This document shows, in pieces, positions 33,625 through 41,943 of a stretch of 64,000 bases of DNA (position 1 is its first letter; each line of letters begins with the position of its first letter). Under the pieces are notes generated by a model. That model was not told the origin of the DNA and did no database searches. It was given only the letters and a program-made list of their open reading frames with translations. Origin of the DNA: Emticicia fluvialis (GTDB taxonomy: Bacteria > Bacteroidota > Bacteroidia > Cytophagales > Spirosomataceae); NCBI RefSeq assembly GCF_024793945.1, contig NZ_JANUSD010000005.1:247477-311476 (forward strand). Direction: 5' to 3'. The position numbers and the translations under genes are program-made.

Positions 33625-34209
33625 ATGATACTTTGTCTCGCAACTAACAATCAGCATAAAGTAGAAGAATTGCAGACCATGCTAGGTAGCAGGTATGAGC
33701 TGAAGACGCTGGCTGATATCGGCTGCTCCGATGAGATACCTGAAACAGAAAATACTTTTCAGGGTAATTCGCGTCAGAAAGCATTATTTATCAGAGAAAG
33801 GTTTGGTGTTAACTGTATCGCCGATGACTCCGGACTGGAAGTTGAGGCTTTAAATGGAGAACCGGGTGTGTTTTCGGCCCGCTATGCCGGAGAACACGGC
33901 AATCATGCCAGAAATAATGAGCTTCTTCTGAAAAATCTGGAGGGCATAACCAATCGGGCTGCTCAGTTCAGATGTGTAATTACACTCATTCTGGGCGATG
34001 ACATCCACCAGTTTGATGGCATCATTCGCGGCACCATTGCTCAGGAGCCTAAAGGCATCAAGGGGTTTGGCTACGATCCTCTGTTTATTCCGGAAGGCTA
34101 CAATCAGAGTTTTGCAGAAATGACACCCGAACAAAAGAATCCAATCAGTCATCGCGGTGTGGCTGTGGCAAAGCTGATAGAATTTTTAGAGGCATTATCA
34201 GTTCTTTAG
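33625..34209 (+). CDS. rdgB: XTP/dITP diphosphatase (RdgB/HAM1 family)
   Basis: RdgB removes non-canonical purine nucleotides (dITP, XTP) from the nucleotide pool by hydrolysing them to monophosphate and pyrophosphate. I start it at the ATG at 33625 (194 residues), because the conserved core begins here with LCLATNNQHKVEEL. An upstream ATG at 33541 would add a hydrophobic 28-residue extension unlike the family. The metal-binding DDSGLEV block and the late FGYDPLFIPEG and ISHRG blocks are intact. Hypothetical overlap with prfA control is not evident. A weak hairpin follows. The call is secure. Confidence 0.94.
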   Translation: MILCLATNNQHKVEELQTMLGSRYELKTLADIGCSDEIPETENTFQGNSRQKALFIRERFGVNCIADDSGLEVEALNGEPGVFSARYAGEHGNHARNNELLLKNLEGITNRAAQFRCVITLILGDDIHQFDGIIRGTIAQEPKGIKGFGYDPLFIPEGYNQSFAEMTPEQKNPISHRGVAVAKLIEFLEALSVL

Positions 34210-34268
34210 AGCTATAAATAAGGCATTAGAGGGCATTGATTATGCAAGGTGTACCCTAAAACAAAAAA

Positions 34269-34288
34269 AGCGAAGCATAGGCCTCGCT
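34269..34288 (+). terminator. Possible weak hairpin after rdgB
   Basis: AGCGAAGC (34269-34276) pairs with GCCTCGCT (34281-34288) with one A-C mismatch and an ATAG loop. The downstream tail (GATTTAATT) is only moderately T-rich, so a terminator is possible but not firm. Confidence 0.35.
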
Positions 34289-34405
34289 GATTTAATTATC
34301 ATAGGTAAAGTATATTTGTCTGTAGAAAGGCAAATGCCCTGAGGCATTACAGGTACAAAATTGGGCTATTTTTCTGCAATAAACTATTCCATCATTATCA
34401 AATAC

Positions 34406-34436
34406 TTGTACTTTATTAACATATTATATAATTTTG
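34406..34436 (+). promoter_or_regulatory. Promoter TTG-N20-TAATTTTG before AraC gene
   Basis: TTG at 34406-34408 and TAATTTTG at 34429-34436, 20 bases apart, fit the Bacteroidota consensus. They lie 25 bases before the AraC ATG at 34461. Confidence 0.5.
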
Positions 34437-34460
34437 TTTTACTTATAATGATAATAAAGT

Positions 34461-35306
34461 ATGAAAGTTGAATACGAGAAAATCTCTCCTGATACGGGCA
34501 GTTCTTTCCGTTTCATTCATTGGAAATCACAAAACGACCGCTTTTTCTGGCATTATCATCCCGAATATGAAATAGTCTTTGTCCGTAAGGGTTCAGGAAA
34601 ACTGCATATCGGGAACCACCTTACCAACTACGAGGAGGGAGAACTTGTATTCATTGGGCCTAACTTACCGCATACTGGCTTTGGCTATGGTGTAATAGGG
34701 CAGCATGAAGAAATTGTAGTGCAACTAAGGGCTGACTTTCTGGGTGAACGATTTATGGAAACCCCCGAAATGCAACAGATAAAGGTTTTGTTTGAGAGAG
34801 CCCGTCAGGGACTCTCGTTTTATGGCAAAGCTCAGAAGCAGGTAGCTGCCAAACTACAACGAATGCTCCATTTATCTCATTTTGACAGGCTGGTTGAGCT
34901 ATTGAACATTTTTCAGGTATTGGCCACTACTACCGAGTATTCTTTGCTTAATTCATCTGATCTCTCGTTCGACTTCAGCCATAAAGATGAAGACCGGATT
35001 AACAAGGTTTATGAATTTGTTGAGCATAACTACCAACAGCCCATTGATATACAAGCCGTTGCCGATTTAATCAGCCTTACTGTGCCTTCATTTTGCAGGT
35101 ATTTTAAGAAAATTACGCATATTACCTATACTGACTTCGTAAACGAATACAGGGTTAATCAGGCCTGCAGGTTGCTGATTCAAAATTATTCTATTGCGGA
35201 TATCTGCTTTGAAGTCGGCTTCAATAATATTTCTCATTTTAATAAAACGTTTAAACAACTGAAGGGTAAGAGCCCTCGTGAATACAGACTGACACTTGCA
35301 AAATGA
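34461..35306 (+). CDS. AraC-family regulator with cupin domain
   Basis: A 281-residue paralogue of the regulator at 12525-13388. The N-terminal cupin has FWHYHPEYEIVFV and YEEGELVFIGPNLPH. The C-terminal double HTH includes IDIQAVADLISLTVPSFCRY and SIADICFEVGFNNISHFNKTF, the two AraC recognition units. The ligand is unknown. Its last codons overlap the start of the ABC ATPase by four bases (ATGA), so the two proteins are translationally coupled. A promoter with both boxes precedes it. Why a transcription factor is coupled to a duplicated ATPase is not clear; the target may be elsewhere. Confidence 0.88.
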   Translation: MKVEYEKISPDTGSSFRFIHWKSQNDRFFWHYHPEYEIVFVRKGSGKLHIGNHLTNYEEGELVFIGPNLPHTGFGYGVIGQHEEIVVQLRADFLGERFMETPEMQQIKVLFERARQGLSFYGKAQKQVAAKLQRMLHLSHFDRLVELLNIFQVLATTTEYSLLNSSDLSFDFSHKDEDRINKVYEFVEHNYQQPIDIQAVADLISLTVPSFCRYFKKITHITYTDFVNEYRVNQACRLLIQNYSIADICFEVGFNNISHFNKTFKQLKGKSPREYRLTLAK

Positions 35307-36793
35307 TTGAACTAGATAAAATATTTATACAGAAAGGAGACCGGATGGTCTTGCATGATATCAGCTGGCGGGTGGCAGCAAATGAAAACTGGGTAATTAC
35401 AGGCGGAAACGGCGCCGGTAAAAGCACCTTGCTGGAAGTGCTGGCCGGAAAGATTTTCCCCTTCACAGGCCGTGCAGTTATACCACACTATTCTAACATT
35501 GCCTTTGTGGCCAGAGATTATAGCTTTAACCGCATTGTGCAGTCGGCTACACTTTATTATCAGCAAAGATTTAACTCAATAGATGCTGAAATTGCTCCAA
35601 CGGTAATGGAGATTCTCCAGAACAGAATCAAGCCGGTAGGAACCGTCGACGAGGCGTCGGTACAATTACCCCCGCCTGAGTTTACCCAGGAAGAAATAAT
35701 TCATACAGCCAGCCTTTTAAATATCAACCATCTGCTCAACCGTAGCATTGCTACGTTGTCAAATGGTGAAACCCGCAGAACGCTTATTGTATTAGCGTTA
35801 TTAAAAAAACCGCAGTACCTGGTTTTAGATAACCCATTTGTAGGGATGGATATTGAAAGCCGTAAAATACTACATGAGGTACTGAACCAGATAGCGCAAA
35901 CGGGCATTCAGCTAATTCTGGTTAGTTCTGCCAAAGAAATACCCGATTGCATAACCCATCTGCTTGAATTGAACGAAGGCACAATAGTGCGTTCGCAAAA
36001 AAGGCCTTTCGTTTTTCAGGATGCGGGCAAAGGCTCTGGCCAGCTATTGTACCCTGCCATGTTGGAAAAGCTCAAACAGCACCCGCCCGAAAGTAACTTT
36101 GAATACGCAGTGAATATGCGCAACATTACAGTTGTCTATAAAGAAAAAAACGTTGTAGATAATGTAAGCTGGAAAGTAAAAAAGGGCGACAAATGGGCTT
36201 TAATGGGCCATAACGGCTCAGGTAAAAGCACTTTGCTTAGCCTGATTACGGCTGATAATCCGCAAGGATACCAGAACGATTATGATTTGTTTGACATAAA
36301 ACGTGGGTCAGGAGAGAGTATCTGGGATATCAAGAAACGAATAGGCTACGTTTCGCCAGAGCTGCATCTGTATTTTAACCGCCATGCCGAAGTCTGGAAA
36401 GCAGTAGCTTCAGGGTTGTTTGATTCGGCAGGCCTATTTAAAAAGTTAAGCCCCGAAGAACAAACCGTGGTAGAAGAATACATGGCGTTGCTTCATATTC
36501 AACACCTGGCAAAAAGGAAGATAACGCAGCTTTCATCAGGCGAGCAGCGTCAGGTATTTCTGGCCAGAGCCCTGGTTAAAAACCCATCGTTATTATTGCT
36601 GGACGAACCCTGCCAGGGCCTTGATTATAATCACATGGTGGATTTCCGCGACATGGTGAATGAACTGGTACAGGAGCTTGATAAAACCCTTATTTACGTA
36701 ACACATTATACAGACGAGATTCCGGCCTGTGTAGATAAGGTGATCAGACTTGAAAACGGAAAAGCCGTAGAAATAGGCGCCGGAAAATTCTAA
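35303..36793 (+). CDS. Duplicated soluble ABC ATPase (ModF/PhrA-like)
   Basis: A 496-residue protein with two ABC nucleotide-binding domains and no membrane segment. The first (residues ~1-230) has Walker A GGNGAGKS (34-41), a signature variant LSNGETRR and Walker B LVLDNPF, in which the usual catalytic glutamate is Asn. The second (~260-496) has GHNGSGKST, LSSGEQRQ and LLLDEPCQGLD, all canonical. This pattern of one impaired and one active site occurs in asymmetric ABC proteins. It resembles the ModF/PhrA group, whose function is not well defined. Molybdate genes are not nearby. It is translationally coupled to the AraC gene. It is not an exporter on its own. Confidence 0.82.
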   Translation: MIELDKIFIQKGDRMVLHDISWRVAANENWVITGGNGAGKSTLLEVLAGKIFPFTGRAVIPHYSNIAFVARDYSFNRIVQSATLYYQQRFNSIDAEIAPTVMEILQNRIKPVGTVDEASVQLPPPEFTQEEIIHTASLLNINHLLNRSIATLSNGETRRTLIVLALLKKPQYLVLDNPFVGMDIESRKILHEVLNQIAQTGIQLILVSSAKEIPDCITHLLELNEGTIVRSQKRPFVFQDAGKGSGQLLYPAMLEKLKQHPPESNFEYAVNMRNITVVYKEKNVVDNVSWKVKKGDKWALMGHNGSGKSTLLSLITADNPQGYQNDYDLFDIKRGSGESIWDIKKRIGYVSPELHLYFNRHAEVWKAVASGLFDSAGLFKKLSPEEQTVVEEYMALLHIQHLAKRKITQLSSGEQRQVFLARALVKNPSLLLLDEPCQGLDYNHMVDFRDMVNELVQELDKTLIYVTHYTDEIPACVDKVIRLENGKAVEIGAGKF

Positions 36794-36959
36794 AGGCATT
36801 TTCTATAAAGAATACCTGCCCGGTTTTAATAGTTGATTTTTGTGGGATACCGTGAACGATTCATTAAAGTGGAATCGTTCAAAAAAAAGTCGGATTAGAT
36901 TTTAAGCCCCCATTAATTTGGGGTAATTTTAAACCACAATACCAACCATTATGCGGCCA

Positions 36960-37805
36960 ATGAAAAAGGTTCTACTGTTTCTGTCAATACCTGTTATTTA
37001 TCTTTCCTGCAATCAATCTCCCTCTTCCGGTGCCGACTCCCTGCAGGTAGCTAAGCCTGAACCGGTTTTGCTGAGCTCAACAGACTCGATTTCTGTTGAT
37101 TTGGTAGAGCTTAAAGAAAAAGGCCTTCTTGAAAATACCCGGCTGATTACACTAAGCAAAGACCCGGTTTATATGAAGAAAAAAAGGTATAACGCAATAG
37201 CGCTCAAAGATATATTAGAGAAGTATTCGTCGGCAAAAAAACAAAATGCAGCAGAAACAAAGGTTGTCTTTGAATGCGAAGACGGATACAAACCTGAAAT
37301 GTCTCTTGAAAAACTATTGGCGTCAAAGGCGTATCTGGCAGTGAGCGATGCAGACGCGCCTGAAGACAAAGAATGGGAGCCGCTGGAAGAAAAAGGAAGA
37401 GAAATAAAAATAGCCCCCTTTTATGTAATTTATGAGGGCGTAGCGGGCGATGACGTAAATTACAAATGGCCTTATAATCTGGTAAAGATTCATCTGGCGC
37501 CATTGCATGAAAACGATGCCGTTCTTGTACCCAGGTCAGAATTGGCTATGGCCGGGTATGAGCTGTTCAAGAACCGTTGCCAGACCTGCCACAGCATAAA
37601 CAAAATAGGCGGTAAAATGGGGCCTGAGCTGAATTTTCCGAAAAATGTGACCGAATACTGGAAAATCGAAGACCTGAAAGCTTTTATTCAGAATCCGGAG
37701 GCCTATCGCAATGATGTTAAAATGCCTAATTTAGGAATAAAACCGAAAGAAGCAGAAGAAATTATCAGATACCTGGAGTATATGCGTAAGAATAAACTCA
37801 ACTAA
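36960..37805 (+). CDS. Lipoprotein with molybdopterin-oxidoreductase-like region and C-terminal cytochrome c
   Basis: This encodes 281 residues from the ATG at 36960 (36951 is also possible, three residues longer). The N-terminus is a lipoprotein signal ending at Cys17 (IYLSC). The middle (residues ~60-185) contains ALKDILEKY, VVFECEDGYKPEMSLE and FYVIYEGVAGDD. This order resembles the small domain found in sulfite-oxidase-like molybdopterin proteins, but no molybdenum cysteine is clear. The C-terminal ~80 residues are a class I cytochrome c with CQTCH (207-211), the axial Met in VKMPNLGI and a final helix EEAEEIIRYLEYMR. It would transfer electrons in the periplasm at the outer or inner membrane face. 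The electron partner is unknown. Confidence 0.75.
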   Translation: MKKVLLFLSIPVIYLSCNQSPSSGADSLQVAKPEPVLLSSTDSISVDLVELKEKGLLENTRLITLSKDPVYMKKKRYNAIALKDILEKYSSAKKQNAAETKVVFECEDGYKPEMSLEKLLASKAYLAVSDADAPEDKEWEPLEEKGREIKIAPFYVIYEGVAGDDVNYKWPYNLVKIHLAPLHENDAVLVPRSELAMAGYELFKNRCQTCHSINKIGGKMGPELNFPKNVTEYWKIEDLKAFIQNPEAYRNDVKMPNLGIKPKEAEEIIRYLEYMRKNKLN

Positions 37806-37836
37806 GGCCGAACGCAAGGGGTGTTCCGGCCTTAGT
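37801..37836. terminator. Bidirectional hairpin at converging gene ends
   Basis: ACTAAGGCCG (37801-37810) pairs with CGGCCTTAGT (37827-37836), and AAC/GTT adds three pairs after one bulged base. The left arm includes the stop codon of the cytochrome gene and the right arm touches the end of the minus-strand gene. Confidence 0.75.
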
Positions 37837-39339
37837 TTAAAATCTGTAATTAAAGCCATAGTTGATGCCAAACATCTGCATTTGCATATTGATATTAACG
37901 GCGCTGGTCATGCCCGAAAACAGCGCTCTCTGATACGACGTGCCAATATTAGCCTGCCAGTGTCTGTTAAGCATATAGCTGGCTCTTACACCACCCAGCC
38001 CGCTGAAATTAACAGGTTTATAAATGTTATTTTCGCTATTAATAGTGTTTTTCCCTCTTACCAGCCCTTTGTCTGTAAAAATACTGTTCTGCAAAAAGAT
38101 GTCTGTCGAAAACCCGGCAAGCAGGTTAAGGCTCATTTTTTTGGTAAGCCCAACTTCATAGGCCATTTGCATGGGTATCATCAGGTATTCATATCTGTTG
38201 CCAAACTGAGAGGCATCGGCCACAACAGTATTGCTGTTTTTAACCTGAGAATAGTTCTGCGCCGAATTTTGCAACAAATAATTGCCCAGAAAAGTATTTA
38301 CATATCCGTTATTCTGAAACGCATAAGTATTGGTCTCAAGGGTTGAGTTTCCTCTTAAATACCTGACACCACTTTCTATATGCCATTTTTTAGAAACCCT
38401 GACGCCAAAGGCTATACCACTGTTAATGGCCACGCCGTTTTTTACATCATTCCGGGGTCTTGAAACAGACAAAGATCCTTTATCGCTCGGAGAATTGCTG
38501 GCGTTGGTCAACTGGGCATAGTCGCTTGCTGCACTATAAGCCATTGAATTCAAATTACCCAGTTTCATGTTTGGATCAAAAGGCGCAACCCCTGATTGCA
38601 GCCCAACCCAGAACTTTGATTCATTGGCAGCCAGAGCAGTATTTGGTGATTCTTCATCGGTTTCAGCATCAAAAGCCAGTTTATTTCTCTTCATGGTATA
38701 CCTGCTGCCAAAATAGCTATACTTTTTGCTGTCCAGCTTTTCAAGACTACCCAAATTATGGGCGCTGGCCAATAGTGGTTCTGCGGTAACTGCTACTGAG
38801 TTTTCGTTAGTGTTACGGGCTAATCCGGCAATGCCCGATTTGCCAGCGCCGTCCGTTGGAAGTAAATTAACTGCAACAGAAGTCTCTGGTCGTTTACTTG
38901 CCGCTATATTACTATTAGCAGCAATTGTAATTCTGGAATTTTTTAAATCAGGAGTCCCTGTTCCGCTTGTTTTACTTTCTTTTGTGGCTATTAATGATGG
39001 ATTATTCGTGGTGGCTTTGCCAGTAGGTGATACGCCAAGCCGGTTTTCCGGCATGGTTTCAGAGGCATTTTGGTCTTTTACAATTCTATCGTTACTTTGG
39101 GCTATATCAGCTTTGGGGGTCTCATTAAAGAATAGAATACCTCCCAACACTAAAGCTAATGCGGCTGCCAGCCCTGTAGCCATTAGTGACGGTTTAAGGA
39201 AAAATAAAAACGGACGCTTCTTCTTCTTATCCAGCTCCGACTCAATGCGTCCCCACAATTCCTCAGAAGGAGTCATTGCGGCGTTTTCAAACGCTTTTCT
39301 CCATTCTTCTTCAAAATTGTTTTGTTCTTCAACTTTCAT
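37837..39339 (-). CDS. One-TM protein next to ECF sigma factor, probable anti-sigma/outer-membrane-barrel hybrid
   Basis: A 500-residue protein whose first 45 residues look like a cytoplasmic anti-sigma tail (FEEEWRKAFENAAMTPSEEL, WGRIESELD). A single TM helix follows (residues ~50-72, LMATGLAAALALVLGGILFF). The periplasmic middle of about 170 residues is low in complexity and rich in Ser, Thr, Asn and Ala. The C-terminal part (from ~250) has the alternation and final aromatic strand (FGINYGFNYRF) of Bacteroidota outer-membrane beta-barrel proteins. I know such genes as partners of ECF sigma factors in this phylum. It lies downstream of the ECF gene, on the same strand, with a 47-bp gap, so the two form a regulatory pair. 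The exact signal is unknown. Confidence 0.75.
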   Translation of the reverse strand: MKVEEQNNFEEEWRKAFENAAMTPSEELWGRIESELDKKKKRPFLFFLKPSLMATGLAAALALVLGGILFFNETPKADIAQSNDRIVKDQNASETMPENRLGVSPTGKATTNNPSLIATKESKTSGTGTPDLKNSRITIAANSNIAASKRPETSVAVNLLPTDGAGKSGIAGLARNTNENSVAVTAEPLLASAHNLGSLEKLDSKKYSYFGSRYTMKRNKLAFDAETDEESPNTALAANESKFWVGLQSGVAPFDPNMKLGNLNSMAYSAASDYAQLTNASNSPSDKGSLSVSRPRNDVKNGVAINSGIAFGVRVSKKWHIESGVRYLRGNSTLETNTYAFQNNGYVNTFLGNYLLQNSAQNYSQVKNSNTVVADASQFGNRYEYLMIPMQMAYEVGLTKKMSLNLLAGFSTDIFLQNSIFTDKGLVRGKNTINSENNIYKPVNFSGLGGVRASYMLNRHWQANIGTSYQRALFSGMTSAVNINMQMQMFGINYGFNYRF

Positions 39340-39386
39340 TTTTTTATATCACGTAACTATCGTGTCCGTGTTGTAAGTGTTTACAG

Positions 39387-39953
39387 TTAAATTTTACTGA
39401 CAGGAGCTTTACTATCTGTCTTTTTGGTGCCTGCTCCAAGTTTCAGTTGCAATAAACTCCTGGCTCTTGAATACTGAGACTTTGAGGTCCCCTCTGATAT
39501 ACCCAGCAGGGCGGCAATTTCATTATGCTGATACCCTTCAATAGCATATAGGTTAAAGATGGTTCTGCAACCGTCAGGCAGGCTGTTTACCATTTCCATC
39601 AGCTGAGAAAACTGAAAGTTCGAAAGCGTAAAATCGCTGTCTTCAATTTTGTCGCTCACCAGTTCACTGTCTGTATGCTGCATCCAGTTGGGTTGATTCT
39701 GCAATTCTTTCAGAGCAGTATTAACCACAATTTTTCTTAACCAGGCCTCAAGAGGGCAATCGAACCGAAAAGTAGGCAGCTTCTGATAAATTTTCATGAA
39801 CGAATCCTGCAATACGTCTTCGGCATCGGGCTTATTTTTCATGTACCGCATAGCAGTAACAAGTAACTTAGACGCAAACATCTCATAGAGTTGTCGCTGC
39901 GCCACTCGTTCTTGCCGAATACAAGCCTGCACTAAATCATATTCGCGGTGCAT
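39387..39953 (-). CDS. ECF-subfamily RNA polymerase sigma-70 factor
   Basis: A 188-residue sigma factor with region 2 (from about residue 15, FASKLLVTAMRYMKNKPDAE, DVLQDSFMKIY) and region 4 (from 110, FQFSQLMEMVNSLPDGCRT, then YQHNEIAALLGISEGTSKSQ, a helix-turn-helix). Region 3 is missing, as in ECF members. It binds core polymerase to direct transcription of a specific regulon. The next gene encodes its probable membrane-bound regulator. No TonB transporter with an N-terminal signal domain lies beside it, so this is not the FecI/FecR/SusC layout. A CAAAATTA (the minus-strand -7 form TAATTTTG) lies at 40067-40074. Confidence 0.92.
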   Translation of the reverse strand: MHREYDLVQACIRQERVAQRQLYEMFASKLLVTAMRYMKNKPDAEDVLQDSFMKIYQKLPTFRFDCPLEAWLRKIVVNTALKELQNQPNWMQHTDSELVSDKIEDSDFTLSNFQFSQLMEMVNSLPDGCRTIFNLYAIEGYQHNEIAALLGISEGTSKSQYSRARSLLQLKLGAGTKKTDSKAPVSKI

Positions 39954-40137
39954 GAAAAGGGTAAGTTTTTATCCAAACAGTCTGGACAGAAAAGGGTTTT
40001 TATTTATAAGATTACTTTTTGTACCAATTGGTTGGAATATCCTGAATTTATTTACTGATGTACTTACAAAATTAGGCCTTAAAAGTTTCAAAAAATAATG
40101 TTTAAATGATTGAACATGCCAACCGAATGATGAATGG

Positions 40138-40145
40138 TAATTTTG
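40138..40145 (+). promoter_or_regulatory. -7 element TAATTTTG before DUF72 gene
   Basis: TAATTTTG fits TAnnTTTG. The nearest TTG (40110-40112) is 25 bases upstream, slightly wide. Confidence 0.3.
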
Positions 40146-40230
40146 TAGTTGAATTTTAATGATAATTGCCAACGGCTATTGTATATTTTGGGGGTGCACA
40201 TTTTATTACATTAAAACAAACAGTTTTAAG

Positions 40231-41139
40231 ATGACTTTCGGAAAGCTAGAGGATTTGTCAGACGTTGATTTTACGCTGCCTGACGATAATCCGTTAACAA
40301 CAAATGTGATATCGGCAAGAGACAACGCAATGCCATTACAGGTTTGTATTGGCCTGCCCATTTGGGCAGACAAGACCTGGAAAGGTAAGTTGTATCCACA
40401 AAACGCAAAAGATAATGAGTTTCTGTATTATTATGCCCGGCAATTTAATTGTATAGAATTGAATCAGTCGCTCTACAAAATGCCAGATGTAAAAACCATG
40501 CGTGAATGGAAAGACAGTTGCCCAGACGGATTTAAGTTTTTTCCGAAGTTTCATCAGAGTATCAGTCATGAAAGAAAACTTATAGGTGCTGCCGAACCCA
40601 CAGCACAGTTTTGTGAGGCCGTGCTGTCTTTGGGCAATTGCCTTGGCAGGGTATTCCTGCAGCTCTCGCCGGCATACCAACCGGGTCAGCTAAAAAACCT
40701 GGAAAAATATCTTAAGTCTTTACCTCCTGAATTGCCTGTTTCGGTAGAGTTACGGCATGAGCAATGGTTTGCCGATGCGGGTATCTGGCAAGAAACCTGC
40801 GCCATGCTGCATTCATTGGGTGTAGGGACGGTCATTTCAGATGTGGCCGGCAGAAGAGACGTACTACACATGACCCTTACTACTAACCATCTGATGCTTC
40901 GTTTTATGGGAAATGATTTACACCCCACCGATTATACAAGAGCAGATGCCTGGTGCGAAAGAATAGTTGGCTGGATTAACCTGGGGTTGAAAAACATTTA
41001 TGTTTTCATACACTGCCACAATAACTCTTTTGCACCCGAACTGGCGCTTTACTGGATAAAAAAACTCAATGATTTGGGTAATTTACGTATACAGGAACCC
41101 AGACTGAGGCCGCAGAGTGTTCAGGGTAGCCTATTCTGA
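40231..41139 (+). CDS. DUF72 protein
   Basis: A 302-residue DUF72 member with the TIM-barrel-like fold of this family. Recognisable parts are LQVCIGLPIWADKTWKGKLY, FNCIELNQSLYKMPDVK, and LPVSVELRHEQWFADAG. The C-terminal stretch WINLGLKNIYVFIHCHNNSF includes the family's histidine and asparagine. Family function is not settled; possible roles are in nucleotide or sugar phosphate metabolism. I prefer the ATG at 40231 to an ATG at 40159, since conserved residues begin shortly after it; the longer form adds 24 residues of mixed hydrophobic character. The gene is divergent to the ECF sigma factor. The TAnnTTTG box at 40138-40145 would allow either start. Confidence 0.78.
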   Translation: MTFGKLEDLSDVDFTLPDDNPLTTNVISARDNAMPLQVCIGLPIWADKTWKGKLYPQNAKDNEFLYYYARQFNCIELNQSLYKMPDVKTMREWKDSCPDGFKFFPKFHQSISHERKLIGAAEPTAQFCEAVLSLGNCLGRVFLQLSPAYQPGQLKNLEKYLKSLPPELPVSVELRHEQWFADAGIWQETCAMLHSLGVGTVISDVAGRRDVLHMTLTTNHLMLRFMGNDLHPTDYTRADAWCERIVGWINLGLKNIYVFIHCHNNSFAPELALYWIKKLNDLGNLRIQEPRLRPQSVQGSLF

Positions 41140-41183
41140 AAAAAATCTTGCATTATTACTATTAAATCTATATATTGCACAAA

Positions 41184-41287
41184 GTTTCGCTAAAATTGTA
41201 ATCAAAATTTATGTATATACGTACATGACACAAGCAAGAAAAGCCATTGAAAATCAAAGATTTTTTTTCCTGACAAATTTAGCGAAC
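41184..41287. repeat. Imperfect inverted-repeat-bounded element, 104 bases
   Basis: The ends GTTTCGCTAAAATTGT (41184-41199) and ACAAATTTAGCGAAC (41273-41287) are inverted repeats with one mismatch and one extra base. The interior has AAAATC (41250-41255) pairing with GATTTT (41259-41264) and then four more T. It might be a small MITE-like remnant or a noncoding RNA with a terminator. No open frame is seen. Confidence 0.3.
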
Positions 41288-41294
41288 AAATAAG

Positions 41295-41324
41295 CCCAAC
41301 AACTTGTTGGGTTTTATTTTTTAT
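41295..41324 (+). terminator. Intrinsic terminator upstream of LOG gene
   Basis: CCCAACAA (41295-41302) pairs with TTGTTGGG (41304-41311) leaving a minimal loop, followed by TTTTATTTTTTATT. It lies ~156 bases past the DUF72 stop and could end a transcript from there or from the element at 41184-41287. Confidence 0.7.
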
Positions 41325-41361
41325 TAGCTTTACGCATCGTAAAAGTATTTCTTCAAAATCA

Positions 41362-41943
41362 ATGAAAAGCATTTTAGTTTATTGCGGCGCAAACGAGGGA
41401 AATAAACCCATATACAAAGAAAAGGCCCGTGCTTTGGGTAGTATATTAGTTAAAAAAAACATCAGGTTGGTTTATGGTGGTGGTAGTGTAGGCCTGATGG
41501 GTGTAGTGGCAGACACCATGCTGGAAGCGGGTGGATATGTAATTGGTGTGATTCCTGATTTTCTGATAAGAATGGAGGTAGGGCATAAGGGTTTAACGGA
41601 GTTGCACACGGTTGAATCAATGCATGAGCGCAAAGCGTTGATGGAAAAGCTGACCGATGGGATTATGGCCATACCCGGCGGTTTTGGTACCTTTGACGAA
41701 CTATTTGAGATATTAACCTGGGCGCAACTGGGTTTGCATGAAAAACCCATCGGCATATTAAATGTCAATGGGTTTTATGATCACCTGCTGAAGCAGATTG
41801 ATGTAATGGTAGAAGAAGGATTCCTGAAACAGGAAAACCGAAGCTTGCTGCTGGTGTCTGACGATATCGACGATTTACTGCAACAAATGGAAAACTTTAA
41901 GCCTTTGCCAACCAAAAAGTGGCTCAAAAGAGGCGATACTTAA
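41362..41943 (+). CDS. LOG-family (TIGR00730-type) nucleotide phosphoribohydrolase
   Basis: A 193-residue Rossmann-fold protein of the LOG family. The diagnostic motif is PGGFGTFDELFEIL with the typical catalytic arginine and glutamate around it, and the N-terminal start SILVYCGANEGNKPIY is typical. Members remove ribose 5-phosphate from nucleoside monophosphates, in plants and some bacteria to release cytokinins; in bacteria the role may be nucleotide salvage. It converges with an M56 gene: the two stop codons share the bases TTAA (41940-41943). No separate terminator is present there. Confidence 0.9.
   Translation: MKSILVYCGANEGNKPIYKEKARALGSILVKKNIRLVYGGGSVGLMGVVADTMLEAGGYVIGVIPDFLIRMEVGHKGLTELHTVESMHERKALMEKLTDGIMAIPGGFGTFDELFEILTWAQLGLHEKPIGILNVNGFYDHLLKQIDVMVEEGFLKQENRSLLLVSDDIDDLLQQMENFKPLPTKKWLKRGDT

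Noticed and set aside
35303..36793. Double ABC ATPase as the missing exporter of the GG-leader peptide
   Set aside because: It has no membrane segments and no C39 domain, and it lies 13 kb from the peptide cassette in a different transcription unit.
36853..36881. Hairpin TGAACGATT...AATCGTTCA after the ABC ATPase as a terminator
   Set aside because: The stem is followed by A, not T, on the plus strand, and no minus-strand gene ends there; it may be a binding site but not a terminator.
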